From: Cypionkella psychrotolerans
GTDB taxonomy: Bacteria; Pseudomonadota; Alphaproteobacteria; Rhodobacterales; Rhodobacteraceae
Direction of reading: 5' to 3'
Length of the DNA: 64,000 nt
NCBI RefSeq assembly: GCF_001294535.1
Contig: NZ_LGIC01000073.1
Location: 1-64,000, forward strand
Positions 33,393 to 42,815 of the stretch are shown here, in pieces. Each line of letters begins with the position of its first letter. The first letter of the stretch is position 1. Made by a program: the position numbers and the translations under genes. The notes under the pieces were generated by a model. The model saw nothing but the letters and a program-made list of their open reading frames with translations. It searched no databases and was not told the DNA's origin.

Positions 33393-34157
33393 ATGACAGT
33401 TCTGCAAGCGATCAATGTGTCCAAGCGGTTCGGCGGCATCACGGCCGTGGATCAGATGTCGTTCTCTGTGGCCTCAGGCGAAATCCTTGGCCTGATTGGG
33501 CCAAACGGCGCGGGCAAGACCACGATGTTCGATCTGCTGGCAGGCTCCGTTGGGGCCACCTCCGGGCAGATCAAACTGATGGGGCAGGACGTGACCCAAT
33601 CCCCCCCACATCGCCGCTTGGCGGGCGGCATGGGCCGCACCTTCCAAATTCCGCGCCCGTTCCCTGAACTCTCATTGCTCGACAACATGCTGCTCGCCCG
33701 CCAACATCAAAGCGGCGAACGTCTGTGGGCGAATTTCACAAGCCCCCGCCGCATTGCCGCCGAGGAGCGCGCCGCCCGCGACAAAGCTTTGGGCGTGTTA
33801 GACCTCGTGGCGCTGCGTAAACTGGCCGATGATCCCGCCCGCATTCTATCAGGTGGTCAGCGCAAACTGCTGGAACTGGCGCGAGTGATGATGGCCGATC
33901 CCAAGGTGGTTCTGCTCGATGAACCCGCCGCAGGCGTCAACCCCAGCCTGCTGGAAGTGCTGATTGACCGTATCCGCGACATCAACGGCACCGGCGTCAC
34001 CTTCGTGCTGATCGAGCATAACATCGACATGGTCACCCGCCTCTGCCACCGCATCCTCGTGATGGCCTCCGGCTCCATGCTCTGCCAAGGCACCCCCGAA
34101 GAAGTCGCCCGCGACCCCCGCGTGATTGAAGCCTATCTCGGAGGAACCCCGGCATGA
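33393..34157 (+). CDS. livG: Liv-type ABC importer ATPase (LivG)
   Basis: A 254-aa ATP-binding subunit with Walker A (GPNGAGKTTMF), signature LSGGQRKLLELARV and Walker B (VVLLDEPAAGVNP). ATG 33393 (MTVLQAINVSKRFGG) is preferred over the upstream open frame because it begins at the first strand. It is the first gene of a rightward operon with coupled overlaps into livF. Confidence 0.92.
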   Translation: MTVLQAINVSKRFGGITAVDQMSFSVASGEILGLIGPNGAGKTTMFDLLAGSVGATSGQIKLMGQDVTQSPPHRRLAGGMGRTFQIPRPFPELSLLDNMLLARQHQSGERLWANFTSPRRIAAEERAARDKALGVLDLVALRKLADDPARILSGGQRKLLELARVMMADPKVVLLDEPAAGVNPSLLEVLIDRIRDINGTGVTFVLIEHNIDMVTRLCHRILVMASGSMLCQGTPEEVARDPRVIEAYLGGTPA

Positions 34158-34891
34158 GCATCCTCGATGTGCCCATCCTTGACGTAAGGGGCCTGATCGC
34201 AGGCTATGAACCGGGGCTCTCCATCGTCAAAGGCGCGTCGATCCACGCCGATGAGAAAGAAATCGTGGTGATCCTCGGCCCCAACGGCGCCGGAAAATCC
34301 AGCTTTATCAAGGCCATCGCGGGCCTTGTTCCCATCACCGGCGGCGAAGTCCTGCTAGACGGCAAAGACATAACCTACGGAGCCGCCCACCTTCGCGTCC
34401 GCCAAGGTCTCGCCTTCGTGCCCCAAACCGAAAACATCTTTCCCCTGATGACGGTTGAGGAAAACCTCCGCGTCGCAGGCGGCGTTCTGCCCCGAGCCGA
34501 GGTTCAATCCCGCATCGACGAAGCCTACACCATGTTCCCCGACCTCGCCCGCCAACGCAAACTCGCCGCAGGCAGCCTCTCCGGCGGTCAGCGCCAAATG
34601 CTCGCCGTAGGCCGCGCCCTGATCGTGCATCCCCGCGTGTTGATGCTGGATGAACCCTCAGCGGGCCTGTCGCCGAAATTCGTCGAAATGGTCTTCACCC
34701 GTCTCAATGAAATCCGCCGCGCCGGCCTCACCATCGTCTTGGTCGAACAAAACGCCCGCGCCGCGCTTGCCATCGGCGACCGCGCCTATGTGCTGGTCGA
34801 GGGCCGCGAAGCCCACGAAGGCCGCGCCGCCACCCTCTGGGATGATCCGGTGGTGGCAGAACTTTACCTTGGCCAGCGGAGGCACGCATGA
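34154..34891 (+). CDS. livF: Liv-type ABC importer ATPase (LivF)
   Basis: A 245-aa ATP-binding subunit with Walker A (GPNGAGKSSF), signature LSGGQRQMLAVGRA and Walker B (VLMLDEPSAGLSP). It pairs with LivG on the cytoplasmic face of the permease. Its ATG overlaps the livG stop, and its stop overlaps the livH start, each by 4 bases. Confidence 0.92.
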   Translation: MSILDVPILDVRGLIAGYEPGLSIVKGASIHADEKEIVVILGPNGAGKSSFIKAIAGLVPITGGEVLLDGKDITYGAAHLRVRQGLAFVPQTENIFPLMTVEENLRVAGGVLPRAEVQSRIDEAYTMFPDLARQRKLAAGSLSGGQRQMLAVGRALIVHPRVLMLDEPSAGLSPKFVEMVFTRLNEIRRAGLTIVLVEQNARAALAIGDRAYVLVEGREAHEGRAATLWDDPVVAELYLGQRRHA

Positions 34892-35796
34892 ACCTGCAAT
34901 TCATCGTAGACGGCCTAATCTCAGGCAGCCTGATCGGCCTCGGCGCCATCGGCATCACGCTCACTTACTCCATCCTGCGCTTTTCCAACTTCGCCCACGG
35001 TGATTTCATGGCCTGGGGCGCCTACGGCACCCTTTCGGTCATAGCGGCAATCGGCGCACTCGTCGGCACCACCGCCCCAATCGGCGCGCTTTCCTTCGGC
35101 TGGCCCCTGATCGCCGCCACCCTCATAGGCATGATCCTAACCGCTTGCCTCGCCCTCCTGCTCGACTGGTTGCTGTTCGCCCGCCTGCGCGACAAGGGCC
35201 AGTCGATCATCGTCGTGATGGCGTCTTTTGGGGCCTCCATGGCCCTGCGCAGCTTGCTGGAGTTCATCTTCACCTCCAGCCCGACCTACTTTTCACGCGG
35301 CATCCAGATGGCGATCCCGATTGGCCTCGGCATCCGCATCACCCCCGATCAGATGGTGATGCTGGCCACCACCGTGATCCTCGTCACCGCCATGCACCTG
35401 TTCATGTCGCGCAGCCAAACCGGACGCGAGATGCGCGCCTACAGCCAGAACCCTGCGCTGGCCCGCGTCGTCGGCATCGACACCGCCCGCGTGGTGCGCG
35501 CCACATGGATCATCGGCGCAGCACTGGCCTGTGCGGCCGGAGTCATGGTCGGCATCCTCGTGCAAATCCGCCCGCTGATGGGCCTCGATCTGCTGCTGCC
35601 GATGTTCGCCGCCGCCATCCTCGGCGGCATCGGCTCGGTTCCCGGAGCCGTCTTGGGCGGTCTGATCATCGGCCTGTCCGAAGCCGCTGCCGTGCAACTG
35701 ATCGGCGCGGAATGGCGCGCCGCCATCGCCTTCGCCATCCTGATGGCGGTGCTACTCGTCCGCCCGATGGGCTTGTTTGGAAGGGCAGAAAGATGA
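34888..35796 (+). CDS. livH: Liv-type ABC importer permease (LivH)
   Basis: A 302-aa inner-membrane permease with about eight hydrophobic helices, including the N-terminal FIVDGLISGSLIGLGAIGITLTYSI region (in part) and the conserved GREMRAYSQNPALARVVGID loop that contacts the ATPase. Confidence 0.92.
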   Translation: MNLQFIVDGLISGSLIGLGAIGITLTYSILRFSNFAHGDFMAWGAYGTLSVIAAIGALVGTTAPIGALSFGWPLIAATLIGMILTACLALLLDWLLFARLRDKGQSIIVVMASFGASMALRSLLEFIFTSSPTYFSRGIQMAIPIGLGIRITPDQMVMLATTVILVTAMHLFMSRSQTGREMRAYSQNPALARVVGIDTARVVRATWIIGAALACAAGVMVGILVQIRPLMGLDLLLPMFAAAILGGIGSVPGAVLGGLIIGLSEAAAVQLIGAEWRAAIAFAILMAVLLVRPMGLFGRAER

Positions 35797-36737
35797 TTGA
35801 TCTGTTGGGCTACGGCGCGTTCTTCATGTCCAGCGCCTTGATTTTCGGCCTCATCGCACTGGGCCTGAACCTGCAATGGGGCCAAACAGGCCTGTTCAAC
35901 GTCGGCATCGCGGGGTTTGTGGCCATCGGAGCCTACACCTCGGCCATCCTGACCACGCCCGACACAGCCGACCGCATCGGCGGCTTTGACTGGCCAATCC
36001 TCGCTGGCTGGCTTGCCGCAGCCTTCGTCACCGCCGCCGCCGCCGCCTTCACCGGATTTGCAACCCTCAGGTTAAAATCCGACTACCTCGCCATCACCAC
36101 CTTCGGCGTCGCCGTCGTCGTGCAACTGGTCGCCCTCAACGCCCAATCCTTAACCGGAGGCCCGTTCGGCGTCGCCTTCATCCCGCGCCCCTTCGCCAGC
36201 CTGCAAGACCAACCGGCGCTGTTCAACTTCATCAACCTCGGCGTCATCGCCGCTGTCACCATCGCCGTCTACCTTGCGCTGGAGCACCTCTCGCGCAGCC
36301 CATGGGGCAGGGTGCTGAAGGCGCTACGAGAAGACGAACGCGCCGCAATCTCATTGGGAAAATCCGCCCGATCTTACCGCATCCAAGCCTTCGCCGCAGG
36401 TGGTGCCGTCATGGGCCTTGCGGGCGCGGTCCAAGCCCATTTCATCGGCTTCATCGCCCCCAACGGCTACCTGCCGACCCTGACCTTCCAAGTCTGGGCG
36501 ATGCTGATGGTCGGCGGGTCCGGTTCCAACCGAGGCGCAATCCTCGGCTCGGTCGTGGTCTGGGCGATCTGGGTCGGGGCAGGGGCGTTCAGCGCCGCCG
36601 TGGTCCCCGGCGATTGGCAAGCCCGCGCCGCATCGCTGCAAATCGTCGCCATCGGCGTGATGCTCTGCCTGATCCTGCTGTGGCGTCCGCAAGGCTTCTT
36701 CGGCCCGAACGGCTTCCTCGGAAAGCGCCGCTCATAA
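35793..36737 (+). CDS. livM: Liv-type ABC importer permease (LivM)
   Basis: A 314-aa permease with the family motifs ALGLNLQWGQTGLFNVG near the N-terminus and LSRSPWGRVLKALREDE in the cytoplasmic loop. ATG 35793 overlaps the livH stop (ATGA). Its TAA overlaps the ATG of the oxidoreductase gene (TAATG). Confidence 0.92.
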   Translation: MIDLLGYGAFFMSSALIFGLIALGLNLQWGQTGLFNVGIAGFVAIGAYTSAILTTPDTADRIGGFDWPILAGWLAAAFVTAAAAAFTGFATLRLKSDYLAITTFGVAVVVQLVALNAQSLTGGPFGVAFIPRPFASLQDQPALFNFINLGVIAAVTIAVYLALEHLSRSPWGRVLKALREDERAAISLGKSARSYRIQAFAAGGAVMGLAGAVQAHFIGFIAPNGYLPTLTFQVWAMLMVGGSGSNRGAILGSVVVWAIWVGAGAFSAAVVPGDWQARAASLQIVAIGVMLCLILLWRPQGFFGPNGFLGKRRS

Positions 36738-38035
36738 TGAACCCCGAACCCCCAACCCTCTGGCACGCCACCGCAGCACCCGTCACCCCGCGTCCCCCGG
36801 CACAGGGCGAGATCACCGCCGATCTCCTGATCATCGGTGGCGGTTTCGCTGGCCTCTCCACCGCTTTGCACGCCGCCGAAGCGGGTCTAAAAGTCGTGCT
36901 GCTGGAAGCCAACCAAATCGCCCATGGTGCCACAGGCCGCAACGCGGGCTTCGTGGTGCCGAACTTTGCCAAGGTCGATCCAGACGGCGTCCGCGCCGCT
37001 TTGGGCGAAGCCAAAGGCACCCAACTGGTGCAAATGGCCGCCACCAGCGCCGATCTGGTGTTCGATCTGATCAAACGCCACGCCATCGCCTGCGATGCCC
37101 ATCGCTCTGGCTGGATACAACCCTCGCACTCCGCCACTGCCCTCAACCGCGCCAAAGACCGAGTCCGCCAATGGTCCGCCGAGGGCCGCCCGGTGGAATT
37201 CCTCACCGCCACCGCCGTGCAATCCCTGACAGGCGCGCAAGGCTGGCTCGGCGGCTGGATCGACCGATCCGGCGGAGTGTTAAACCCTGTCGCCTATGCC
37301 CGAGGCCTCGCCCGCGCCGCCGACGCCGCAGGCGCGCAACTGCATGAAAACTCCCGCGTCACCGCCCTCACCGCCACACCAAACGGCTGGCAAGCCCGCA
37401 CCGAAACCGCAACCATCCAAGCGGCCCGCGTCGTCAATGTCACCAACGCCTACGCAGATAACCTGATCCCCGGCCTCGCCCACAGCTTTTTCCCGCTGAA
37501 AGTGTTCCAGATCGCCACCGAACCCCTGCCGCAATCCGTCCGCACCCGCCTGCTCCCCGGCGGTCAATGCGTCTCCGACAGCCGCCGCAACCTGTTCACC
37601 TTCCGCTTCGATGCGGCCAATCGCCTGATCACAGGCGGGATGCACATTCTTGGAATAGGGGCTGACGTCCGCGTACCCAAAACCATCCACCGCCGCATGG
37701 CCCAAATGCTCAACCTGCCCGACCTGCCGCCGCTGCAATACGCATGGTCCGGCATCGCCGCCGTGATGCCCAACTTCCTGCCCCGCCTGATCACGCCAGC
37801 GCCCAACCTGATCGCAGGCATTGCCTGCAACGGACGTGGCATTGCGATGACCACCGCGATGGGGCACGAGCTTGCACAATGGGCGATAGGCAGGCCGCCC
37901 GAGGCGCTGGCGATCCCGGTAAGCACTCCCGCGCCGATCCCCCTGCACGCCCTGATGCGCCACGCCCCCAACGCTTTGCTGCCGATCAGCCAGTTGCGCG
38001 ACTGTATGGAAAGCCCGGCAGGACTGGGCCGCTAA
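36737..38035 (+). CDS. FAD-dependent amine/amino-acid oxidoreductase (DAO family)
   Basis: A 432-aa flavoprotein with the dinucleotide motif LLIIGGGFAGLSTALHAAEAG (about residues 30-50) and the ATGRNAGFV segment of PuuB/glycine-oxidase-like DAO enzymes. It likely oxidises the imported amine or amino acid in the cytoplasm. It is translationally coupled to livM, which ties its substrate to the transporter. The particular substrate cannot be told from sequence. Confidence 0.9.
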   Translation: MNPEPPTLWHATAAPVTPRPPAQGEITADLLIIGGGFAGLSTALHAAEAGLKVVLLEANQIAHGATGRNAGFVVPNFAKVDPDGVRAALGEAKGTQLVQMAATSADLVFDLIKRHAIACDAHRSGWIQPSHSATALNRAKDRVRQWSAEGRPVEFLTATAVQSLTGAQGWLGGWIDRSGGVLNPVAYARGLARAADAAGAQLHENSRVTALTATPNGWQARTETATIQAARVVNVTNAYADNLIPGLAHSFFPLKVFQIATEPLPQSVRTRLLPGGQCVSDSRRNLFTFRFDAANRLITGGMHILGIGADVRVPKTIHRRMAQMLNLPDLPPLQYAWSGIAAVMPNFLPRLITPAPNLIAGIACNGRGIAMTTAMGHELAQWAIGRPPEALAIPVSTPAPIPLHALMRHAPNALLPISQLRDCMESPAGLGR

Positions 38036-38050
38036 AGCCCACCTATCCCA

Positions 38051-38127
38051 CGCCGCCCCGGACTTGATCCGGGGTCTCAAGGTCTGACCCGAAACGCATG
38101 AGGCCCCGGATCAAGTCCGGGGCGGCG
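38051..38127. repeat. Long inverted repeat (29-bp arms)
   Basis: Arms 38051-38079 and 38099-38127 match with one mismatch and are centred on CCCCGGACTTGATCCGGGG-type sequence, with a 19-nt loop. It lies 16 bp after the DAO-type oxidoreductase stop. This is a palindromic intergenic element of the type often seen in alphaproteobacteria and may serve as a terminator. Confidence 0.8.
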
Positions 38128-38170
38128 TAGAGTAAGGGGCGGCGTAGAGTAAGGGGCGGCGTAGAGTAAA
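38120..38170. repeat. Three tandem copies of a 17-bp unit
   Basis: GGGCGGCGTAGAGTAAG is repeated at 38120-38136, 38137-38153 and 38154-38170 (the last base of the third copy differs). The first unit overlaps the end of the long inverted repeat, so the array probably arose by slippage of its flank. Confidence 0.85.
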
Positions 38171-38248
38171 ATGGCAGCACCGCGCAAAGATGAACGAGTT
38201 GTTAATGGGTGCCGCGTAACCCATTGATCTATATAGGAATAGACCCCT

Positions 38249-38262
38249 GTCCACGCGTGGAC
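38249..38262. repeat. 14-bp palindrome GTCCACGCGTGGAC, copy 1
   Basis: Perfect palindrome 5 bp beyond the dctD stop. An identical copy lies at 55955-55968 upstream of rimO. Function unknown. Confidence 0.6.
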
Positions 38263-38266
38263 GGTT

Positions 38267-39610
38267 CTATTTTCCCCGGTTCCGAAACTCCTCTGGCCTA
38301 ATCCCCAACCGATTCACCTTATCATAAAACGTCTTCCTCGGCAGCCTAAGCCGCTCCATCGCCCGACTAACATTCCCCCCACAAATCAACAATGCCTCCC
38401 TAATCACCCCCGCCTCATACCCCGCCATCATCTCCGCCAACCCCACCACTTCCTCGCCCACATTTCCGCCAAATGCAGGCAAGCCCAAAGCCACCGACTC
38501 CGCAAACTGCATCAATTCCCGCGCATTTCCCGGCCAACTATGGGTGGCCAACCTCGCCTGCGAAAGCGGCGTAATCTGTGGCACCGGCAGGTTCAGCCGC
38601 CCGCAAGCAGCCAGTAAGAAGTGCCGGAACAAGATCGCAATATCCCCGCGCCGATCCTTCAACGCAGGCACCTGCAGGGTCACGCCCGACAGCCGATAAT
38701 ATAGGTCCGGCAGAAACTCCCCCCGCGCCACCATCGCGGCCAGATCAGCTTGAGAAGCCGCCAGAACATGCAAATCCACCGCCCGCGCAGCAGCGGCCCC
38801 CGTAGCCCAGACCTCACGCGCCTCGATGACATGCAGGATGCGGGCCTGCTGGGCGAGGCTCAACCGATCAATCCGGTCCAGAAACAACGTGCCGCGATGC
38901 GCCTTCTCCAGCCGCCCCACCAGCCGGGCATGGCGCGGCGCGCCGGGCTGGCCTGCCTCGGCGCCGATGAAATCCAGATCAAACCGCGCGGCGTCCAAGG
39001 CATCGCAGGCGACGTGCACGAAAGCGCGTGCGTGGCGCGGGCCTTCACGGTGGATCGCGCGGGCGAGCAGAGTTTTGCCCGCCCCGGATGGCCCGGTGAT
39101 CAGCGCATCTACCCCCGCCTCGGCCAGCCGCGCCATCGTATCACGTAGGTGCACCATTGCGGTGCTGTCGCCCAAAAGCTGCCCAGCTGCCACCGGAACC
39201 CCGCGCAGGGCGCGCAACTGGCGGTTTTCCAGCACCAAAGCGCGGGCTTGTGCTGCACGGCGCAGCGCCGCGGTCAGGGCATCCAATCCCACCGGCTTGG
39301 TCAGAAAATCCCAAGCCCCATCGCGGATCGCCGCCACTGCCATCGCGACATCGCCATGCCCGGTCAGCAGGATCACCGGCAGTTCGGGGTCCATCGCGCG
39401 GATATGGCGGAACAGCTCAAACCCATCCATGCCGGGCATCCGCACGTCTGACAGGACCACGCCGGGATAATCGGCATCAAGGCCCTGCAAGGCGGCAGCG
39501 GCCGAGGAAAACGCCTCGGGCTGAAATCCGGCGATACGCAGGCTCTGGGTCTGCGCCTCCAGCAGATCGGCGTCGTCATCGACAAGGCGGACCAAGGGCC
39601 GCGCGGTCAT
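38267..39610 (-). CDS. dctD: DctD-like response regulator with degenerate sigma-54 contacts
   Basis: A 447-aa NtrC-family response regulator. The receiver domain (1-120) has the acidic pocket DDD 11-13, phospho-acceptor Asp55, Thr83 and Lys105. The AAA+ domain (about 145-375) has an intact Walker A (GPSGAGKT, 173-180). At the GAFTGA position it reads GQPGAP (220-225), and Walker B is LFLDRID, with Arg246 where the catalytic Glu should be. WPGNAREL and a C-terminal HTH (NVSRAMERLRLPRKTFYDKV) follow. It overlaps dctB by 4 bases. It should respond to C4-dicarboxylates through DctB, but probably does not remodel sigma-54 polymerase. Confidence 0.88.
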   Translation of the reverse strand: MTARPLVRLVDDDADLLEAQTQSLRIAGFQPEAFSSAAAALQGLDADYPGVVLSDVRMPGMDGFELFRHIRAMDPELPVILLTGHGDVAMAVAAIRDGAWDFLTKPVGLDALTAALRRAAQARALVLENRQLRALRGVPVAAGQLLGDSTAMVHLRDTMARLAEAGVDALITGPSGAGKTLLARAIHREGPRHARAFVHVACDALDAARFDLDFIGAEAGQPGAPRHARLVGRLEKAHRGTLFLDRIDRLSLAQQARILHVIEAREVWATGAAAARAVDLHVLAASQADLAAMVARGEFLPDLYYRLSGVTLQVPALKDRRGDIAILFRHFLLAACGRLNLPVPQITPLSQARLATHSWPGNARELMQFAESVALGLPAFGGNVGEEVVGLAEMMAGYEAGVIREALLICGGNVSRAMERLRLPRKTFYDKVNRLGIRPEEFRNRGK

Positions 39611-41256
39611 GCGCGGGTCAATCTGATGCGGAATGTGGCACCTTGATCGGGCAGGGGGGGATCGGCGGTCAATTCATTGCCCAGATCGCGGACGATGTCT
39701 TGTGCGATCACAAGGCCAAGGCCCAGACCATCGGGCTTGCTGGTGGCGAAGGGGGTGAACAGTTGTGCGGCGATGTCGGGGCGCAGGCCGGGACCGTTGT
39801 CGGCAATGCTGATCGTGACATGGGTTGCGTCGGCTGAGACGGTGATGCGGATTTCGGGGTCGGGCCGCCCCGCCAAAGCCTCTTGCGCGTTCTGGATCAG
39901 GTTGACCAAGACCTGTTCCAGCCGCACCGCTTCGGCCCGCACCAGCAGATCAGGCGAAGCGCCTTCGATCACCAACCGCGCGCCTTCAACCCGGCGGCGC
40001 GAAGCGGTCAGCATCACCGAGGCGTCGATGGCTTCTTTCACGCTGATAGAACCGACTTGCCCGGTCGCCTTACGGGCAAAACCACGCAGATGGGTGGTGA
40101 TCTGGCCAATGCGTTCCGACATCCGCACGATCTTGCCAAGGTTCTCTGTGACCTCGTTTGGCGCGGTGTTTTGCAAAGCCAGCGCGTTTTCGGCCAGCAG
40201 CCGGATCGTCGCCAACGGCTGATTGACCTCATGCGCGAGGCCCGCCGTGACCTGCCCCAAGGTTGCCAGCTTGTTGGCCTGCACCAGATCGGCCTGCATC
40301 CGCGCCAAACGCGCCTCGGCCGCGCGGCGTTCGGCCATCTCGGCGGTCAGATCGCGGGTGCGATCTTCGACAGCGCGTTGCAGATCGGCGGTGTAGCGGC
40401 GCTCGGTTGCAACTGCGTTCTGGGCCCGCCGCTTCGCCCGTCCCGCCCGCCAGATCAGCGCACCGAGGATAATCTCAAACCCTAACGCAGCCCCCGCAGC
40501 CAAAACCCCGGCCTGCCGCGCCGGGGCGATTGAGGTGCTGAGGGTGAGCGTCCAATCGGGCACCCCCGGCACCGGGCGGGTCATGTTCAGTCGGTCTTGC
40601 AGGCGTGGCATCGGCTTGAACCGTTCATCGCTGGCGGATGACAGCAACACTATGCCAGTGCTGTCGGTGACCCTCGTTTGATCGGGGCTGCGGGCCCAAC
40701 TGGCTTCCAGCGCGTCAAACTCCATCTTGACGACCACGACGCCGACCGCCGCCGCGCCGTCCGACACCACATGCGATAGATACAGACCGGGGCGTTTGCT
40801 GACTGTGCCAAGCGCGAATTCCAGGGCGGTGCCCTTGGCCATCGCATCGGTGAAATAACGCCGGAAACTATAGCTGGTGCCGACAAACGACACAGGCTCG
40901 TCCCAGTTCGAGGCCGCAATCGCGGTGCCAGAGGTGTTGAGCAGGTAGATCACATTGCTGCCGGTCTCGGCGCGCAACTGATCGAGCTTGCGCGAAACCC
41001 CTTGTTGCGCGCTGGTGGAGCCAAGCCGCAGAGCGTCTTTGACCAAGCCATCATCCGACAGGATTGCCGCGACCGCGCGCTGCGTCGCCAGCACGCTTTC
41101 CAGCGCCTGCCCCCGCGAGTCCGCTGCCGCCGTGGCCTGTTCGCCCAGCCGCGACACAGTGCTGGCCTGACCGAAGTAGAACACCAGCGCCAGCAGGCCA
41201 AGCGCGGCACTGGCAAGGATAAAGCGCGCAAGCGCGCGGTTCATGCGATGGATCAT
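39607..41256 (-). CDS. dctB: DctB-like C4-dicarboxylate sensor histidine kinase
   Basis: A 549-aa membrane kinase. A first membrane helix (about 10-30) and a second (about 248-268) flank a periplasmic PAS/Cache-like sensor domain. A coiled-coil segment follows, then the H box (GLAHEVNQPLATIR), N box (NLIQNAQEA), and G boxes (DNGPGL, GLGLGLVI). It phosphorylates the DctD-like regulator. It is divergent from dctA, and the 197-bp region between them holds a paired GTGTGGAAA site. Confidence 0.92.
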   Translation of the reverse strand: MIHRMNRALARFILASAALGLLALVFYFGQASTVSRLGEQATAAADSRGQALESVLATQRAVAAILSDDGLVKDALRLGSTSAQQGVSRKLDQLRAETGSNVIYLLNTSGTAIAASNWDEPVSFVGTSYSFRRYFTDAMAKGTALEFALGTVSKRPGLYLSHVVSDGAAAVGVVVVKMEFDALEASWARSPDQTRVTDSTGIVLLSSASDERFKPMPRLQDRLNMTRPVPGVPDWTLTLSTSIAPARQAGVLAAGAALGFEIILGALIWRAGRAKRRAQNAVATERRYTADLQRAVEDRTRDLTAEMAERRAAEARLARMQADLVQANKLATLGQVTAGLAHEVNQPLATIRLLAENALALQNTAPNEVTENLGKIVRMSERIGQITTHLRGFARKATGQVGSISVKEAIDASVMLTASRRRVEGARLVIEGASPDLLVRAEAVRLEQVLVNLIQNAQEALAGRPDPEIRITVSADATHVTISIADNGPGLRPDIAAQLFTPFATSKPDGLGLGLVIAQDIVRDLGNELTADPPLPDQGATFRIRLTRA

Positions 41257-41275
41257 CTGCGGCCTGTTGTTCCCA

Positions 41276-41308
41276 TTTCCACACTATCATTAAAAATATG
41301 TGTGGAAA
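41276..41308. promoter_or_regulatory. Inverted repeat TTTCCACAC-N15-GTGTGGAAA between dctB and dctA
   Basis: Perfect 9-bp arms (41276-41284 and 41300-41308) flank an A/T-rich spacer. The half-site resembles the DctD-binding half-sites described in rhizobia (TGTGCGGAAA-like; recalled, not checked). No usable GG-N10-GC promoter was found upstream of dctA. Confidence 0.6.
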
Positions 41309-41453
41309 AGCATACATATATTGATGCCGATCAGAGCGAAAATCCTGTGACATCAATGCATTGCCGCCAGTCGCCTCATTTCTACGCAGCCGAACGGCAG
41401 CCTGTCATCATAGCATCACAGATTCGTCATCCGCATGTTGGGAGGAGACCACA

Positions 41454-42815
41454 ATGCAGATTAACACAACTTCCGTGGCGCAAGTGCCGCGTCCATTCTA
41501 TCGCACGCTCTATTTTCAGGTCATCTTCGCCATCATTCTGGGTGCGTTGATCGGGCATTTCTGGCCAAGCGTCGGGGAGTCCCTAAAACCGCTTGGCGAT
41601 GGCTTTATCAAACTGGTGAAGATGATCATCGCCCCGGTGATCTTTCTGACCATCGTCACCGGGCTTGCTGGCATGACCAGCCTGCGCGGTGTCGGATCGG
41701 TCGCGGCCAAGGCGTTCGGCTATTTCTTCGTGTTCTCGACACTGGCTCTGGTGGTTGGCTTGATCGTCGCCAATGTTGTGCAGCCGGGTGCTGGCATGAA
41801 CATTGATCCGTCGACGCTGGATGCCTCTGCGGTGCAGGGCTATAGCGAGAAGGCGCATGAGACCACGGTGACGGGCTTTATGTTGGGCATCATCCCCGAC
41901 ACCATGGTTTCGGCCTTTGTCGATGGCAACATCCTGCAAGTGCTGTTCATCGCCATCCTGTTCGGCGTGGGCGTGATCCTGATTGGCGAGAAAGCGCGGC
42001 CCGTGGTCGATCTGTTTGAAACGGTCAGCCGCGTGGTGTTCCGCATCGTCGATATTCTGATGAAAGCGGCTCCGATCGGGGCGTTCGGAGCCTTTGCCTT
42101 CACCATCGGCAAATATGGCATCGGGTCGGTGGTGAACTTGGCGGCTTTGGTGGGCACGTTCTATCTAACCTCGGCTTTGTTCATCATCGTGGTGCTTGGC
42201 ACGGTTTGTGCGCTGAACGGGTTCTCGATCTTCCGGCTGATCTCGTATCTCAAAACCGAGATTCTGCTGGTTCTGGGCACCTCGTCGTCTGAATCGGCGC
42301 TGCCTGCGCTGATGGAGAAGATGGAGCGCGCTGGCTGTGCCCGTCCGGTGGTGGGTCTGGTGGTTCCGACGGGGTATTCGTTCAACCTTGATGGCACCAA
42401 CATCTACATGACTTTGGCCGCGCTGTTCATTGCACAAGCGACCAATATCGACCTGTCCTTGGGCGATCAGATAACGCTGCTTGCGGTGGCGATGCTGTCG
42501 TCGAAGGGTGCGGCTGGGGTAACGGGTGCGGGCTTTATCACGCTGGCCGCGACCCTGTCAGTGGTGCCGACGGTTCCGGTGGCAGGGATGGCGATCATCC
42601 TTGGGGTGGATCGTTTCATGTCGGAATGCCGCTCGATCACCAACTTCATCGGCAATGCGGTGGCGACGGTGGTGGTCAGCCGCTGGGAGAATGCGCTGGA
42701 TCGCGGCAAGCTTAACGCAGCCCTGCGGGGGGAAGAATTGCCGAATTCGTTCGTGCCAGTGCAAGATCTGCACGCCCCAGCGGGTCTGCAACTCGGCGAG
42801 ACAAGCGCTGACTAA
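41454..42815 (+). CDS. dctA: C4-dicarboxylate:cation symporter DctA
   Basis: A 453-aa inner-membrane carrier for succinate, fumarate and malate (DAACS family). Signature segments are the serine-rich [18 protein letters not shown] and [27 protein letters not shown] supports ATG 41454. It is under probable control of the divergent DctB/DctD-like pair. Confidence 0.94.
   Translation: MQINTTSVAQVPRPFYRTLYFQVIFAIILGALIGHFWPSVGESLKPLGDGFIKLVKMIIAPVIFLTIVTGLAGMTSLRGVGSVAAKAFGYFFVFSTLALVVGLIVANVVQPGAGMNIDPSTLDASAVQGYSEKAHETTVTGFMLGIIPDTMVSAFVDGNILQVLFIAILFGVGVILIGEKARPVVDLFETVSRVVFRIVDILMKAAPIGAFGAFAFTIGKYGIGSVVNLAALVGTFYLTSALFIIVVLGTVCALNGFSIFRLISYLKTEILLVLGTSSSESALPALMEKMERAGCARPVVGLVVPTGYSFNLDGTNIYMTLAALFIAQATNIDLSLGDQITLLAVAMLSSKGAAGVTGAGFITLAATLSVVPTVPVAGMAIILGVDRFMSECRSITNFIGNAVATVVVSRWENALDRGKLNAALRGEELPNSFVPVQDLHAPAGLQLGETSAD

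Noticed and set aside
38120-38170. Possible CRISPR array
   Set aside because: The three 17-bp units are head-to-tail with no spacers between them; this is a simple tandem repeat.
41432-41460. GG-N10-GC match just before dctA as a sigma-54 promoter
   Set aside because: The match overlaps the ribosome site and the second codon of dctA, so it cannot be the promoter of that gene.
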